In this document: piece by piece, positions 10,566-21,063 of the stretch
Layout: every line of letters starts with the position of its first letter
Numbering within the stretch: position 1 is the stretch's first letter
Assembly: GCA_029204225.1 (NCBI GenBank)
Contig: CM055094.1
Location: forward strand, 6,082,548-6,146,547
Length of the DNA: 64,000 bases
Source: Diphasiastrum complanatum
Lineage: Eukaryota; Streptophyta; Lycopodiopsida; Lycopodiales; Lycopodiaceae
Direction of reading: 5' to 3'
Notes under the pieces: generated by a model
The model's database searches: none
Told to the model about the DNA's origin: nothing
Seen by the model: the letters and a program-made list of their open reading frames with translations, nothing else
Made by a program: the position numbers and the translations under genes

Positions 10566-11730
10566 CGGATTATTGATTTCAAAGTTTTTTCAGGAGGACA
10601 AACCATTTCAGAGGTGCTTATTCAACATGCTTATATTCATTCAGAACTTAATGTGGAGGCTGTAAATCCACATGATTTTCGAAAGTGTAATTGTAAGTAT
10701 GTTAATTTTTTGGGTTGCTTGACATTCTTAAAACATAATCGTATATATCAATCGGAGCTTATTATGATTTCGTATTGCAGATCTATATCCTTCAAATATA
10801 CATGAATGGGAACCTATGGCATCTCTTTTAGGTATATAGATGTCATCCATTCAGAAATTGGCAAATTGCAATACAGAGGACGAACGACAAAAGAGCTTGC
10901 AGATTTTGGAATATTTTTTTATGATGCTATGTATATTCCAGACAGAAATGGAGGAATGAGAAACTAGAGTGTAGACCTCTACCTAATTTTCAAGATAACG
11001 TGTGGTGGATTGCAGTCAACGACAATATAATAAAATGTTTTCGTTCCAAGCTATATAATGATGTACAAAAGTCACTCAAAACTAGTACTGGATCAAGAAA
11101 TGTGCACTTAAGCTGGTTTGTTCCAATATCATTGTTTGTCAGCTCTTTTTCAAACATGGAGGTGCATCGAACTCCCACATTGTTTGTTTGCAAAAATCTA
11201 TCAGACGATTTTTTATTCAAATTCATGGACAAAGGTTGGGATATAAGATCCACTGTAGATATTTCTTGTAGAATCAAACATTCATCCATATAATTTAGAT
11301 CTGGTATAGAGAAGCAAATGCTTAGTATGGTGTTTCATTATCAGAGATGGAAAGAACACAATGGTACTTGGGTCCCATTAGATCAAGATCTAGACAACAT
11401 TGGACACACTGATCATATATGCATTGATATCATGGCAAATGGGAAGTTACTTACTAATATTGAGGTTGAGCAGGACTGGACCTTATTCTACATTAGAATG
11501 GCATCGACACTTTTACAGCAAGATATCCCCCGATATTTCAGCTTTATATTGGATGGAAAATTGGTATGTGAAATCTATGAATTTGTATTCATTATCCTTT
11601 TTGTCAATATTTGGATCACTAACTGTAATTTGATTAATGTATGTTTGTGCAGATACATAAAAGACATGAAGAAAAAATCAAATGCAAAGATTTGGACGGA
11701 AATGTTCAGATAATAGAGCAATGATGATAC
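10566..11730 (+). pseudogene. Family X copy 3, longest copy
   Basis: Exon 1 gives IIDFKVFSGGQTISEVLIQH, AYIHSELNVEAVNPHD and RKCNCK, then a GT-AG intron at 10693-10780. Exon 2 opens DLYPSNIHEWEPMASLLG (D codon split), then after shifts DVIHSEIGKLQYRG, FGIFFYDAMYIPDRNGG, PNFQDNVWWIAVNDNI, TGSRNVHL, RTPTLFVCKNLSDDFL, one stop at 11291-11293, and IEKQMLSMVFHYQRWKEHNG, TWVPLDQDLDNIGHTDH, VEQDWTLFYIRMAS, DIPRYFSFILDGKL. A second intron (11564-11652) leads to IHKRHEEKIKCKDLDGNVQ and a stop. The TWVPLDQD...DGKL part resembles a beta-grasp pattern (inference). The upstream part seen in copies 1 and 2 is replaced by the inverted repeat. Confidence 0.65.
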
Positions 11731-11755
11731 AAGATTTGTAAAAGCTCTCATAAAT

Positions 11756-11957
11756 ATCAATATATTTCTCATTTTCTGAGAATGTACATGTGCGTCCTAT
11801 ATATAACAATGGATGCTTTTTCCCCATTGTCTCTATCTTTCTATATGCCCATAATTATTCATAGGGCATTACAGCAAAAATGTATGTCTCTATTTAATCT
11901 ATTATTTATAGCTCAAAGTAATATGGATTATCTCCACCCTACACTAGTGTCAGTTGT
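11756..11957 (-). repeat. Right arm of 202-bp inverted repeat
   Basis: Pairs with 10364-10565 in opposite orientation. Long terminal inverted repeats of about this size are typical of Mutator-like elements. No flanking 8-11 bp duplication is visible (left ATGAATGGA, right GGACTTGAT), so the family is not proven. Confidence 0.85.
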
Positions 11958-12025
11958 GGACTTGATTGGCCTCCCGTTTCCACAGCTGGACTGGGTGTTG
12001 CATGACATAATAAGTTCACCAACAT

Positions 12026-12276
12026 CTATTGACGAAACTCATATATCTTATTCATTGTAAATGCTCGCCATTTATACTGCAAATCCAAAAGAACCGAGTC
12101 AATTGACTAATCAAAAACCAAATAAAAAATAACTTAGTTAGGAAATTCACTAGTCTATTTACCTTTCGTATATCTGGAACCCCGGATTGCATGATGTACC
12201 ACTCTAAGAAGTTTTGTATATTGCGGATGGAGAACCATCCACAGCTATGTCCATCATCTTGCTGAATGGACTTCAA
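12026..12276 (-). pseudogene. C-terminus of a Ulp1-like cysteine protease (C48)
   Basis: The upstream exon reads SIQQDDGHSCGWFSIRNIQN followed by FLEWYIMQSGVPDIRK. The Q-(x)n-DGHSCGW block is the catalytic Gln and Cys region of Ulp1/SENP-type proteases, which cut ubiquitin-like proteins. A GT-AG intron (12077-12162, 86 bp) joins in phase to YKWRAFTMNKIYEFRQ and a stop, so the gene end is intact. The His and Asp of the triad would lie upstream and are not seen. A possible acceptor precedes SIQQ. Ulp1-like genes are common cargo of plant Mutator and CACTA elements. It sits between family X copy 3 and gene Y fragment. Confidence 0.6.
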
Positions 12277-12359
12277 TCAGAAAACATATAATAAATTAGT
12301 GTGCACTTTGAAAAAAACAAATCATATTATCTATCAGATACTAGATGAGAAATACTTAC

Positions 12360-12466
12360 TTCTGCATCAACAATCTCCAAGTGGCAATTTACAATCGACC
12401 ATTATTGTTGGTCACATTCTAAAAGCTACTGGTGTGATCCAAGCTAACGAGGAGGATCTGGTAAGT
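12360..12466 (+). pseudogene. Gene Y exon fragment, truncated at an intron by copia A
   Basis: The frame ends TIIVGHILKATGVIQANEED and LV at a GTAAG donor. The same pattern appears at 25400-25480: TVVVGHDLHTAAIIQADEHD and LV, followed by an 80-bp-class intron. Here the intron is cut a few bases in by the truncated 5' end of copia copy A. The family is unknown. Confidence 0.5.
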
Positions 12467-15128
12467 TAACTTGGCAAAGGTGGAGCTATCAAAGGTGGAA
12501 CTATGGCACAACAGGTTGGGCCACCCCAACTACAAAGCCATGGAATCTATGGCTACAAAGGAGCTTGCAGTTGGACTCCCCAAGCATTTGTCAAAGTGTG
12601 GGAAGAGATGTGAAGCATGCAGCCTCTCAAAGGCTCACAAACTATCCTTCTCAAGATCTACATCAAGATCAAACTCCCCTCTTGAACTCATCCATTCGGA
12701 TGTTCATAGTTTTTCACATGAGTCTAATGGTGGTGCCAAGTACTATGTAATCTTCATTGATGACTATTCTAGATTTTGTTGGATGTACCTCTTGTCTAAA
12801 AAATCAATGGTGTTTGATTCTTTTGTAAAGTTCAAGACTTTGGTAGAAAATCAACTTAGTACCAAGATTAAGGTATTAAAGGTGAATATATCTCCAATAA
12901 GTTGATTGCCTTTTGTAGTTCTAATGGCATAAAGAGGGAGTTGTCATGTCCATACACCCCTCAACAAAATGGAGTGAGTGAGAGAAGAAATAGATCTCTT
13001 TGTGAGTGTGCTAAGGCCTTAAGGCTAGATGCTTCTCTATCCAAACCATTTTGGGATGAATCAATAACTTGTGCTAACTATTTGTGCAATAGATTGCCAA
13101 ACCAAGCCATTGGAGGAATCACACCATTTGAAGCTCTATTTGGAGAGAAGCCCAATCTCAAAGTTTTTGGATCCACTTGCTATGTACACCAATCCTTGGA
13201 TAAGAGAAGCAAGGATGATGCAACATCCATCAAAGGCATCTTTGTGGGATATGGTGAGAATAGCAAAGGTTATAGAGTCTTCAATCCCATCACTAGCAAG
13301 GTGATAGTGAGTAGGGATGTTATTTTTTATGAAGGACATGCTTGTGATTTGGATGATAATGCTACTAATCATCTTGATGCCAAGGATCATGCTAGGATGG
13401 AGGAGGAGCTTCCAAGTGAAGAAGAACTTGAGGATCCACCTCAAGATGCAAGAACTCCAAGAAGATCTACAAGGGCAAGATCCGAGCCATTGAGGCTCAC
13501 CTATGATGGTCAAGGCGATCAAAGGGAAGGCTCATCATCTTTCACATCTTACACCTTCTTACTTCAATGTTAGATGAGCCAACATGCTATGAAGATGCTT
13601 GTAAGTCTAAAAGTTGGATGGATGCTATGCAAGTAGAGTATGATGCTCTTATTGAGAATCATACTTGGGATCTTGTGGATCTTCCTCAAGGGAAGAAACC
13701 TTTTGATTGCAAGTGGGTGTTTAGGTTGAAGTATAATCAAGATGGATCAATAAGCAATCATAAAGCTAGGCTTGTTGCCAAAGGTTTTTTACAAACCAAA
13801 GGCATTGACTATGATGAGACCTTTGCTCCTGTGGCTAAGCTTGTTACTATCAGGTTGATCATTAGTCTTGCTACAACTTTCAATTGGGAGCTACTCCAAC
13901 TTGACTTCACAAATGCATTCCTCAATGGTTATTTGGAGGAAGAGATCTACATGAGGCAACCCGAGGGTTTCATCAAGGCAAAGCATGAAGGAAAGGTGTG
14001 TTTTTTGAAGAAGAGCCTTTATGGGCTCAAGCAAGCACCTAGAGCATGGTACTCTAGGCTAAACTCTTTTCTCATTTCCATCAATTTTGTAATGAGTGCC
14101 TATGATCCATCATTGTATATAAGTTTTCATGATGGCATGATTATTATTCTTGTTTTGTATGTAGATGACCTTATCTTGAGTGGTAATGATCTAGATGGAA
14201 TTAGAGATGTAAAAATTGCTTTAGCAAAAGAGTTTAAGATGGTAGATCTCGGCCTATTGAGCTTCATTCTTGGAATAGAGGTTATTAGAGAATGTGATTT
14301 TAGCTTCATTTGTCAATCTAAATATGCTACATCCATCCTAGATAGATTTGGAATGAAGAATTGTAAAGGCATTGAGACACCAATGGAGCAACATGTAAAA
14401 GCATCTATTGGTTGTGATGAAGCATCCTTTGAGGACATCACATTATATAGAAGGCGTATTGGCTCCTTGATCTATTTAACTATAACTAGACCTGATCTTA
14501 GTTATAGTGTTGGAAAGTTAAGCCAATTCATGCAAAGTCCTCTAGTTTCACATTGGAAGATGGCCAAAAGAGTTCTTAGATACATTTCATTCACTAAGAA
14601 TTTTGGTATTTTGTATAGAGGAACTAATCTTGGCTTAAGAGCCTATAGTGACTCGGATTTTGCAGGTGACAAAGTGGATAGAAGATCAACAAGTGCCTTT
14701 GCCACCTTTCTATGTGATGGAGTAGTATCATGGCTTTCCAAAAAGCAAGATACCATCTCCCTATCTTCCACAGAATCCGAATACAAGGCCTTGACATCAA
14801 CATGCAAGGAGGTCTTGTGGCGGCTATTGGTGGAGCTTCATGTCATGGAGGAGAGATCCCTATCATCTATTGTGACAACCAATCAGCCCAATCACTTGCA
14901 ACTAATCCTACATTCCATGCAAGGAGCAAACACATCGAAATTGCTCATCATTTCGTGAGGGAAAAAGTGCAAGCTAAAGAGATCAAGCTCCAACACGTGC
15001 CATCATCAAGTTGCTTGGCTGATTTGTTTACTAAACCTTTACCTAAATATTCATTTGTCAAGCTTAGATCTTCAATTGGAGTTATTGATAAAAGCATTGT
15101 GATCTCCAAGGCTAGATTTGAGGAGGAG
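12467..15128 (+). mobile_element. Copia copy A, 5'-truncated pol
   Basis: Starts within GAG-pre-integrase (LSKVELWHNRLGHPNYKAM, CEACSLSKAHK), then integrase (LIHSDVHSF, PYTPQQNGVSERRN), reverse transcriptase (YGLKQAPRAWY, LYVDDLILSGND) and RNase H (YSDSDFAGD, STESEYKAL, IYCDNQSAQSLA), so the order is copia type (integrase before RT). Lesions: about 13 nt missing after IKVLK removes the second catalytic Asp of integrase; one T missing at about 13557 after SYTFL; a shift in RNase H after MEERSL. A 6-nt in-frame gap removes two residues (LK) from LWLKRLL. Nearly identical to copy B. Lacks gag, protease and a left LTR. Confidence 0.9.
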
Positions 15129-15804
15129 TGTGAAAAATTGCCTACATTGGCAAATCTAGCCATGTAGCATATTGTACATTTTGTCAATATTGTTTGTTGG
15201 TTACTTGAATGGCCAAAGTACCACTTGTACATACACACCTAAAGTAGGTTACCACGAGTCAAGAGGAGTGGTTGTGTCTATTTGGTAGTGATTCCTACTT
15301 TGTAGGATCTAGACCATGATTTATGATGAGATTTGTACCTACCATGCACCTACCAAGCATGACTCTTGGATCTAGGCTAGGGTTTTCACATTAGGGCAAG
15401 AAAGTAGAGTCTACTTCCTTATTACATGCTGGATTTTCACCTAACTTTGCAAAGGAAGTGTGTTTTACTATGTATTTCCATTCTCCATAGTGAGAAGATA
15501 GAAACTTTTGGGAGCCTCAAGGAGAAACTCGAGTTTCCTCTCATTGTATGGTGATTACTCTATTTTCCCAATGCAACCCAGCGTTGGCACTTCGTAAACA
15601 CTGTCTACTGGCCGTACTACAGTCTTATTTCCACACGTGTGGAGTTTTCAATGCTTTGATTGTCTCTACTTGTTTCCTATCAAGCTGCTAAACTAGATCT
15701 TGTTTTCTGATGACTAGTTTCTGATAGATTGTTTAACAAGCATACAATCACCTTGTGGATCATTCAAACATCCATTTATCGTCCTTAGTACTGTACTTTT
15801 CACA
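15129..15804 (+). mobile_element. LTR shared by copia copies A (3') and B (5'), 676 bp
   Basis: Begins TGTGAAAAATTGCC right after the purine tract GAGGAGGAG and ends TTTTCACA directly before the primer site. TGTGAAAA and TTTTCACA are perfect inverted ends. It matches 20373-21063 almost base for base; the right LTR has an 18-bp-class addition after the CACACGTGTG palindrome. The pol stop codon (after NLAM) lies inside the LTR. One LTR serves as the end of A and the start of B. Confidence 0.93.
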
Positions 15805-15816
15805 TGGTATCAGAGC
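15805..15816 (+). promoter_or_regulatory. Primer-binding site of copia B
   Basis: TGGTATCAGAGC, complementary to the 3' end region of plant initiator Met-tRNA, directly abuts the CA end of the LTR. It primes minus-strand cDNA synthesis. Confidence 0.92.
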
Positions 15817-16435
15817 CAAATATAAGGCCATTGATCTGTGTTTGAATCTAATCCAGTTTTAGCAAGTTTTGGTGCAAAAAGCTAGTATTGGAAGGGCGAG
15901 CTGGTATCCAGGTTTTGATGAGGGGATTTGATCCCAAACTTTTTCAGGATAAAAATCCGTACTGTTCACACGTGTGGGCATCTCTGAACCAGCATTTAAT
16001 AACCCATATTCATTGGATCATAGAAAATTCATCTGGTGTCAGTTTGATGTAATTTTTGGTGCAAATCCTATGATAAGCTACCAAGATCACTTGGCATTGA
16101 TTAGTTTTTAATTTGTTTCATGAAAACTAATTAATCTAGGCTGATTTCAGACCTTCTTAAAGTGGAAACCAGGTCTTGAAAGTACATCAAAGTGAATGAG
16201 AGAGATAAAGTCAGTTTTTGTCCAAGAATAGCCAAGATTGGCAAGATTTGCTTGAGTGTAGTTTTCATTTCATCTTATCTTCATTCCAGCTTGTGAGGGA
16301 GTGATAGAACTGTGATTACAAATCCATTTGTTGGATTAGAAGTCAACATTTGAGTGAAACACTGCAAGTTAGAAACCTTTGTGAGTTTCAAGTACAAACA
16401 AATCTATATCTTGTGTGTAGAATCTTGCTAGTAAG
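15817..16435 (+). other. Untranslated leader of copia B
   Basis: About 620 bp without coding content between primer site and gag start. It contains another CACACGTGTG palindrome at 15967-15976. The leader should hold packaging and dimerisation signals, but I cannot point to them. Confidence 0.7.
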
Positions 16436-17330
16436 ATGGGATCAGTGGGAGCCTACCTTCTAGAAGCTAGTGAGAGGTTAAATTCTACCAATTAAAGTGA
16501 GGATGGAGTCACTAATGGTGCTCCAGGATCTTTATGAGTTTCTAATAGATGATGAAGATAAACCTCTAGGTGCACAGGAATTAGTGAAATACAAGAAGAG
16601 GTCTAGGCTTGCACTTCACTGTATTAAGATGAATGTAAGCAATGATCTTTTAAGGGAAGTATCATCATGTAAGAGTGCTAAAGAGGCTTGGGAATCTTTA
16701 AAATCTATCTATGAGTCTGGTAATACTTTGAGGGTTCTCATGCTTAGGAATCAGATTCTACAAAGCATGAAGAGGAGTGATGAGAATGCACAAGATTATG
16801 TGCTAAGAATCAAGTCTCTTAATAGGGAGTTAGCTTCCATTGGAGAGAAGATTCAAGATAGTGAGCTTGTTCAGATTGTCCTAAATGGTCTAGGGAGTGG
16901 CTTTACAAATTTGGTCCAAAGCTTTGCAATCCAAGACACTTTGCCTACTATAGAAAAGCTACACAGTGTATTAGTAGCTGAAGAGTGTAGGATGTTGCAT
17001 ACCAATGCAAGAATGAATGCTATTTCTCTGCAGGATGGTGATGAGAAAGCTAATTTCTCATTCAAAAGCAAGAAGAAGACCAATGACAAGAAGAAGCACT
17101 TCAAGGAGACCAAGGAGGAGGATGAGGCTTCAAGCTCAAAGGGCAAGATCAAAGACAAGTCCAAGTACAAATGTTTTTTATGTGGAAAGAAAGGACATTT
17201 TGCATCAAAATGTCTCAAGAAGAAGAAGGCACAAGAGAGCAAACAAAGCAACATTGCACATCAGGAGGAAGAGGAGGATGAAGAGTCATCCTTGATGGTT
17301 TCCAACAAACCACCATCATCCAAGATCAAC
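16436..17330 (+). pseudogene. gag: Copia B gag with zinc knuckle
   Basis: The natural start at 16436 gives MGSVGAYLLEASERLNSTN, then a small deletion shifts frame and introduces a stop. Compared with element D it has lost a net 11 nt where D reads AIWKV. From MESLMVLQDLYEF the frame is open: the UBN2-like gag core (ALHCIKMN, SAKEAWESLKSIYE, LRNQILQSMKRSDENAQDYV, LNRELASIGEKI, QIVLNGL), a Lys-rich stretch and the knuckle CFLCGKKGHFASKC (CX2CX4HX4C). Gag coats and packages the RNA. The early shift should abolish normal Gag unless translation starts at a later Met. Confidence 0.88.
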
Positions 17331-20300
17331 ACCAATGATTCTTCGTGGATTGATAGTGGGGCAAGTTCCCACATGACATATCAAAAGGACATATTCTCCA
17401 CCTTACTTTCTTACAATGACTTACATAGATCAATCTATACTGCAAGTAGTCAAGAATGTAAGATAAGTGGAATAGGAACAATTCCCTTGTATGTGGGATC
17501 ATCCAAAAGGATGAATCTAGATAATGTTCTTTATGCTCCTAAGTTAACCAAGAATCTGCTTAGTGTTGGCCAGTTAATGGATAATGGCCTAGATGTACAA
17601 TTTAAGCATGGAGTTTGTTCCATCCTTAGAAATGATGAATGTATAGCCAAAGGCTTTAAGCAAGGTAGATTGTTTAAGCTTGATGCTAATATTGCAGTGG
17701 AGAGTGTTAACTTGGCAAAGGTGGAGCTATCAAAGGTGGAACTATGGCACAAAAGGTTGGGCCACCCCAACTACAAAGCCATGGAATCTATGGCTACAAA
17801 GGAGCTTGCAGTTGGACTCCCCAAGCATTTGTCAAAGTGTGGGAAGAGATGTGAAGCATGCAGCCTCTCAAAGGCTCACAAACTATCCTTCTCAAGATCT
17901 ACATCAAGATCAAACTCCCCTCTTGAACTCATCCATTCAGATGTTCATAGTTTTTCACATGAGTCTAATGGTGATGCCAAGTACTATGTAATTTTGATTG
18001 ATGACTATTCTAGATTTTGTTGGATGTACCTCTTGTCTAAAAAATCAATGGTGTTTGATTCTTTTGTAAAGTTCAAGACTTTGGTAGAAAATCAACTTAG
18101 TACCAAGATTAAGGTATTAAAGGTGAATATATCTCCAATAAGTTGATTGCCTTTTGTAGTTCTAATGGCATAAAGAGGGAGTTGTCATGTCCATACACCC
18201 CTCAACAAAATGGAGTGAGTGAGAGAAGAAATATATCTCTTTGTGAGTGTGCTAAGGCCTTAAGGCTAGATGCTTCTCTATCCAAACCATTTTGGGATAA
18301 ATCAATAACTTGTGCTAACTATTTGTGCAATAGATTGCCAAACCAAGCCATTGGAGGAATCACACCATTTGAAGCTCTATTTGGAGAGAAGCCCAATCTC
18401 AAAGTTTTTGGATCCACTTGCTATGTACACCAATCCATGGATAAGAGAAGCAAGGATGATGCAACATCCATCAAAGGCATCTTTGTGGGATATGGTGAGA
18501 ATAGCAAAGGTTATAGAGTCTTCAATCTCATCACTAGCAAGGTGATAGTGAGTAGGGATGTTATTTTTTATGAAGGACATGCTTGTGATTTGGATGATAA
18601 TGCTACTAATCATCTTGATGCCAAGGATCATGCTAGGATGGAGGAGGAGCTTCCAAGTGAAGAAGAACTTGAGGATCCACCTCAAGATGCAAGAACTCCA
18701 AGAAGATCTACAAGGGCAAGATCCGAGCCATTGAGGCTCACCTATGATGGTCAAGGTGATCAAAGGGAAGGCTCATCATCTTTCACATCTTACACCTTTC
18801 TTACTTCAATGTTAGATGAGCCAACATGCTATGAAGATGCTTGTAAGTCTAAAAGTTGGATGGATGCTATGCAAGTAGAGTATGATGCTCTTATTGAGAA
18901 TCATACTTGGGATCTTGTGGATCTTCCTCAAGGGAAGAAACCTCTTGATTGCAAGTGGGTGTTTAGGTTGAAGTATAATCAAGATGGATCAATAAGCAAG
19001 CCTAAAGCTAGGCTTGTTGCCAAAGGTTTTTTACAAACCAAAGGCATTGACTATGATGAGACCTTTGCTCCTGTGGCTAAGCTTGTTACTATCAGGTTGA
19101 TCATTAGTCTTGCTACAACCTTCAATTGGGAGCTACTCCAACTTGACTTCACAAATGCATTCCTCAATGGTTATTTGGAGGAAGAGATCTACATGAGGCA
19201 ACCCGAGGGTTTCATCAAGGCAAAGCATGAAGGAAAGGTGTGTTTTTTGAAGAAGAGCCTTTATGGGCTCAAGCAAGCACCTAGAGCATGGTACTCTAGG
19301 CTAAACTCTTTTCTTATTTCCATCAATTTTGCAATGAGTGCCTATGATCCATCATTGTATATAAGTTTTCATGATGGCATGATCATTATTCTTGTTTTGT
19401 ATGAAGATGACCTTATCTTGAGTGGTAATGATCTAGATGGAATTAGAGATGTAAAAATTGCTTTAGCAAAAGAGTTTAAGATGGTAGATCTCGGCCTATT
19501 GAGCTTCATTCTTGGAATAGAGGTTATTAGAGGATGTGATTTTAGCTTCATTTGTCAATCTAAATATGCTGCATCCATCCTAGATAGATTTGGAATGAAG
19601 AATTGTAAAGGCATTGAGACACCAATGGAGCAACATGTAAAAGCATCTATTGGTTGTGATGAAGCATCCTTTGAGGACATCACATTATATAGAAGGCTTA
19701 TTGGCTCCTTGATATATTTAACTATAACTAGACTGATCTTAGTTATAGTGTTGGAAAGTTAAGCCAATTCATGCAAAGTCCTCTAGTTTCACATTGGAAG
19801 ATGGCCAAAAGAGTTCTTAGATACATTTCATTCACTAAGAATTTTGGTATTTTGTATAGAGGAACTAATCTTGGCTTAAGAGCCTATAGTGACTCAGATT
19901 TTGCGGGTGACAAAGTGGATAGAAGATCAACAAGTGCTTTTGCCACCTTTCTATGTGATGGAGTAGTATCATGGCTTTCCAAAAAGCAAGATACCATCTC
20001 CCTATCTTCCACAGAATCCGAATACAAGGCCTTGACATCAACATGCAAGGAGGTCTTGTGGCTCAAAAGGCTATTGGTGGAGCTTCATGTCATGGAGGAG
20101 AGATCCCTATCATCTATTGTGACAACCAATCAGCCCAATCACTTGCAACTAATCCTACATTCCATGCAAGGAGCAAACACATCGAAATTGCTCATCATTT
20201 CGTGAGGGAAAAAGTGCAAGCTAAAGAGATCAAGCTCCAACACGTGCCATCATCAAGTTGCTTGGCTGATTTGTTTACTAAACCTTTACCTAAAGATTCA

Positions 20301-20411
20301 TTTGTCAAGCTTAGATCTTCAATTGGAGTTATTGATAAAAGCATTGTGATCTCCAAGGCTATATTTGAGGAGTGTGAAAAATTGCCTACATTGGCAAATC
20401 TAGCCATGTAG
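17331..20411 (+). pseudogene. pol: Copia B pol: protease, integrase, RT, RNase H
   Basis: Protease: WIDSGASSHMT and later LLSVGQL. GAG-pre-integrase: WHKRLGHPNYKAM, CEACSLSKAHK. Integrase: HSDVHSF (first Asp) and QQNGVSERRN (Glu); the segment holding the second Asp is missing, with a frameshift and stop after VLKVNISPIS, the same lesion as copy A. RT: IDYDETFAPVAK, YGLKQAPRAWY, and YEDDLILSGND where the catalytic box is normally YVDD. One C is missing at about 19733 (TITRLIL instead of TITRPDLSY). RNase H: SDSDFAGD, LSSTESEY, then a second shared shift before YCDNQSAQSLA. The stop lies inside the 3' LTR. Not autonomous. Confidence 0.92.
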
Positions 20412-21063
20412 AATATTGTACATTTTGTCAATATTGTTTGTTGGTTACTTGAATGGACAAAGTACCACTTGTACATACACACCTAAAGTAGGTTACCACG
20501 AGTCAAGAGGAGTGGGTGTGTCTATTTGGTAGTGATTCCTACTTTGTAGGATCTAGACCATGATTTATGATGAGATTTGTACCTACCATGCACCTACCAA
20601 GCATGACTCTTGGATCTAGGCTAGGGTTTTCACATTAGGGCAAGAAAGTAGAGTCTACTTCCTTATTAAATGCTGGATTTTCACCTAACTTTGCAAAGGA
20701 AGTGTGTTTTACTATGTATTTCCATTCTCCATAGTGAGAAGATAGAAACTTTTTGGAGCCTCAAGGAGAAACTCGAGTTTCCTCTCATTGTATGGTGATT
20801 ACTCTATTTTTCCAATGAAACCCAGCTTTGGCACTTTGTAAACACTGTCTACAGGCCGTAATACAGCCTTATTTCCACACGTGTGGAGTTGGATTAGACT
20901 ATTTGATCAATGCTTTGATTGTTTCTACTTGTTTCCTATCAAGCTGCTAAACTAGATCTTGATTTCTGATGACTAGTTTCTGATAGATTGTTTAACAAGC
21001 ATACAATCACCTTGTGGATCATTCAAAGATCCATTTATGGTCCTTAGTACTGTACTTTTCACA
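20373..21063 (+). mobile_element. 3' LTR of copia B, 691 bp
   Basis: TGTGAAAAATTGCC to TTTTCACA, near-identical to the shared LTR. The purine tract TTTGAGGAG directly precedes it. A CACACGTGTG palindrome sits at 20876-20885. The right flank (GCAAAAATAAC) resumes an unrelated minus-strand gene. Confidence 0.93.
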
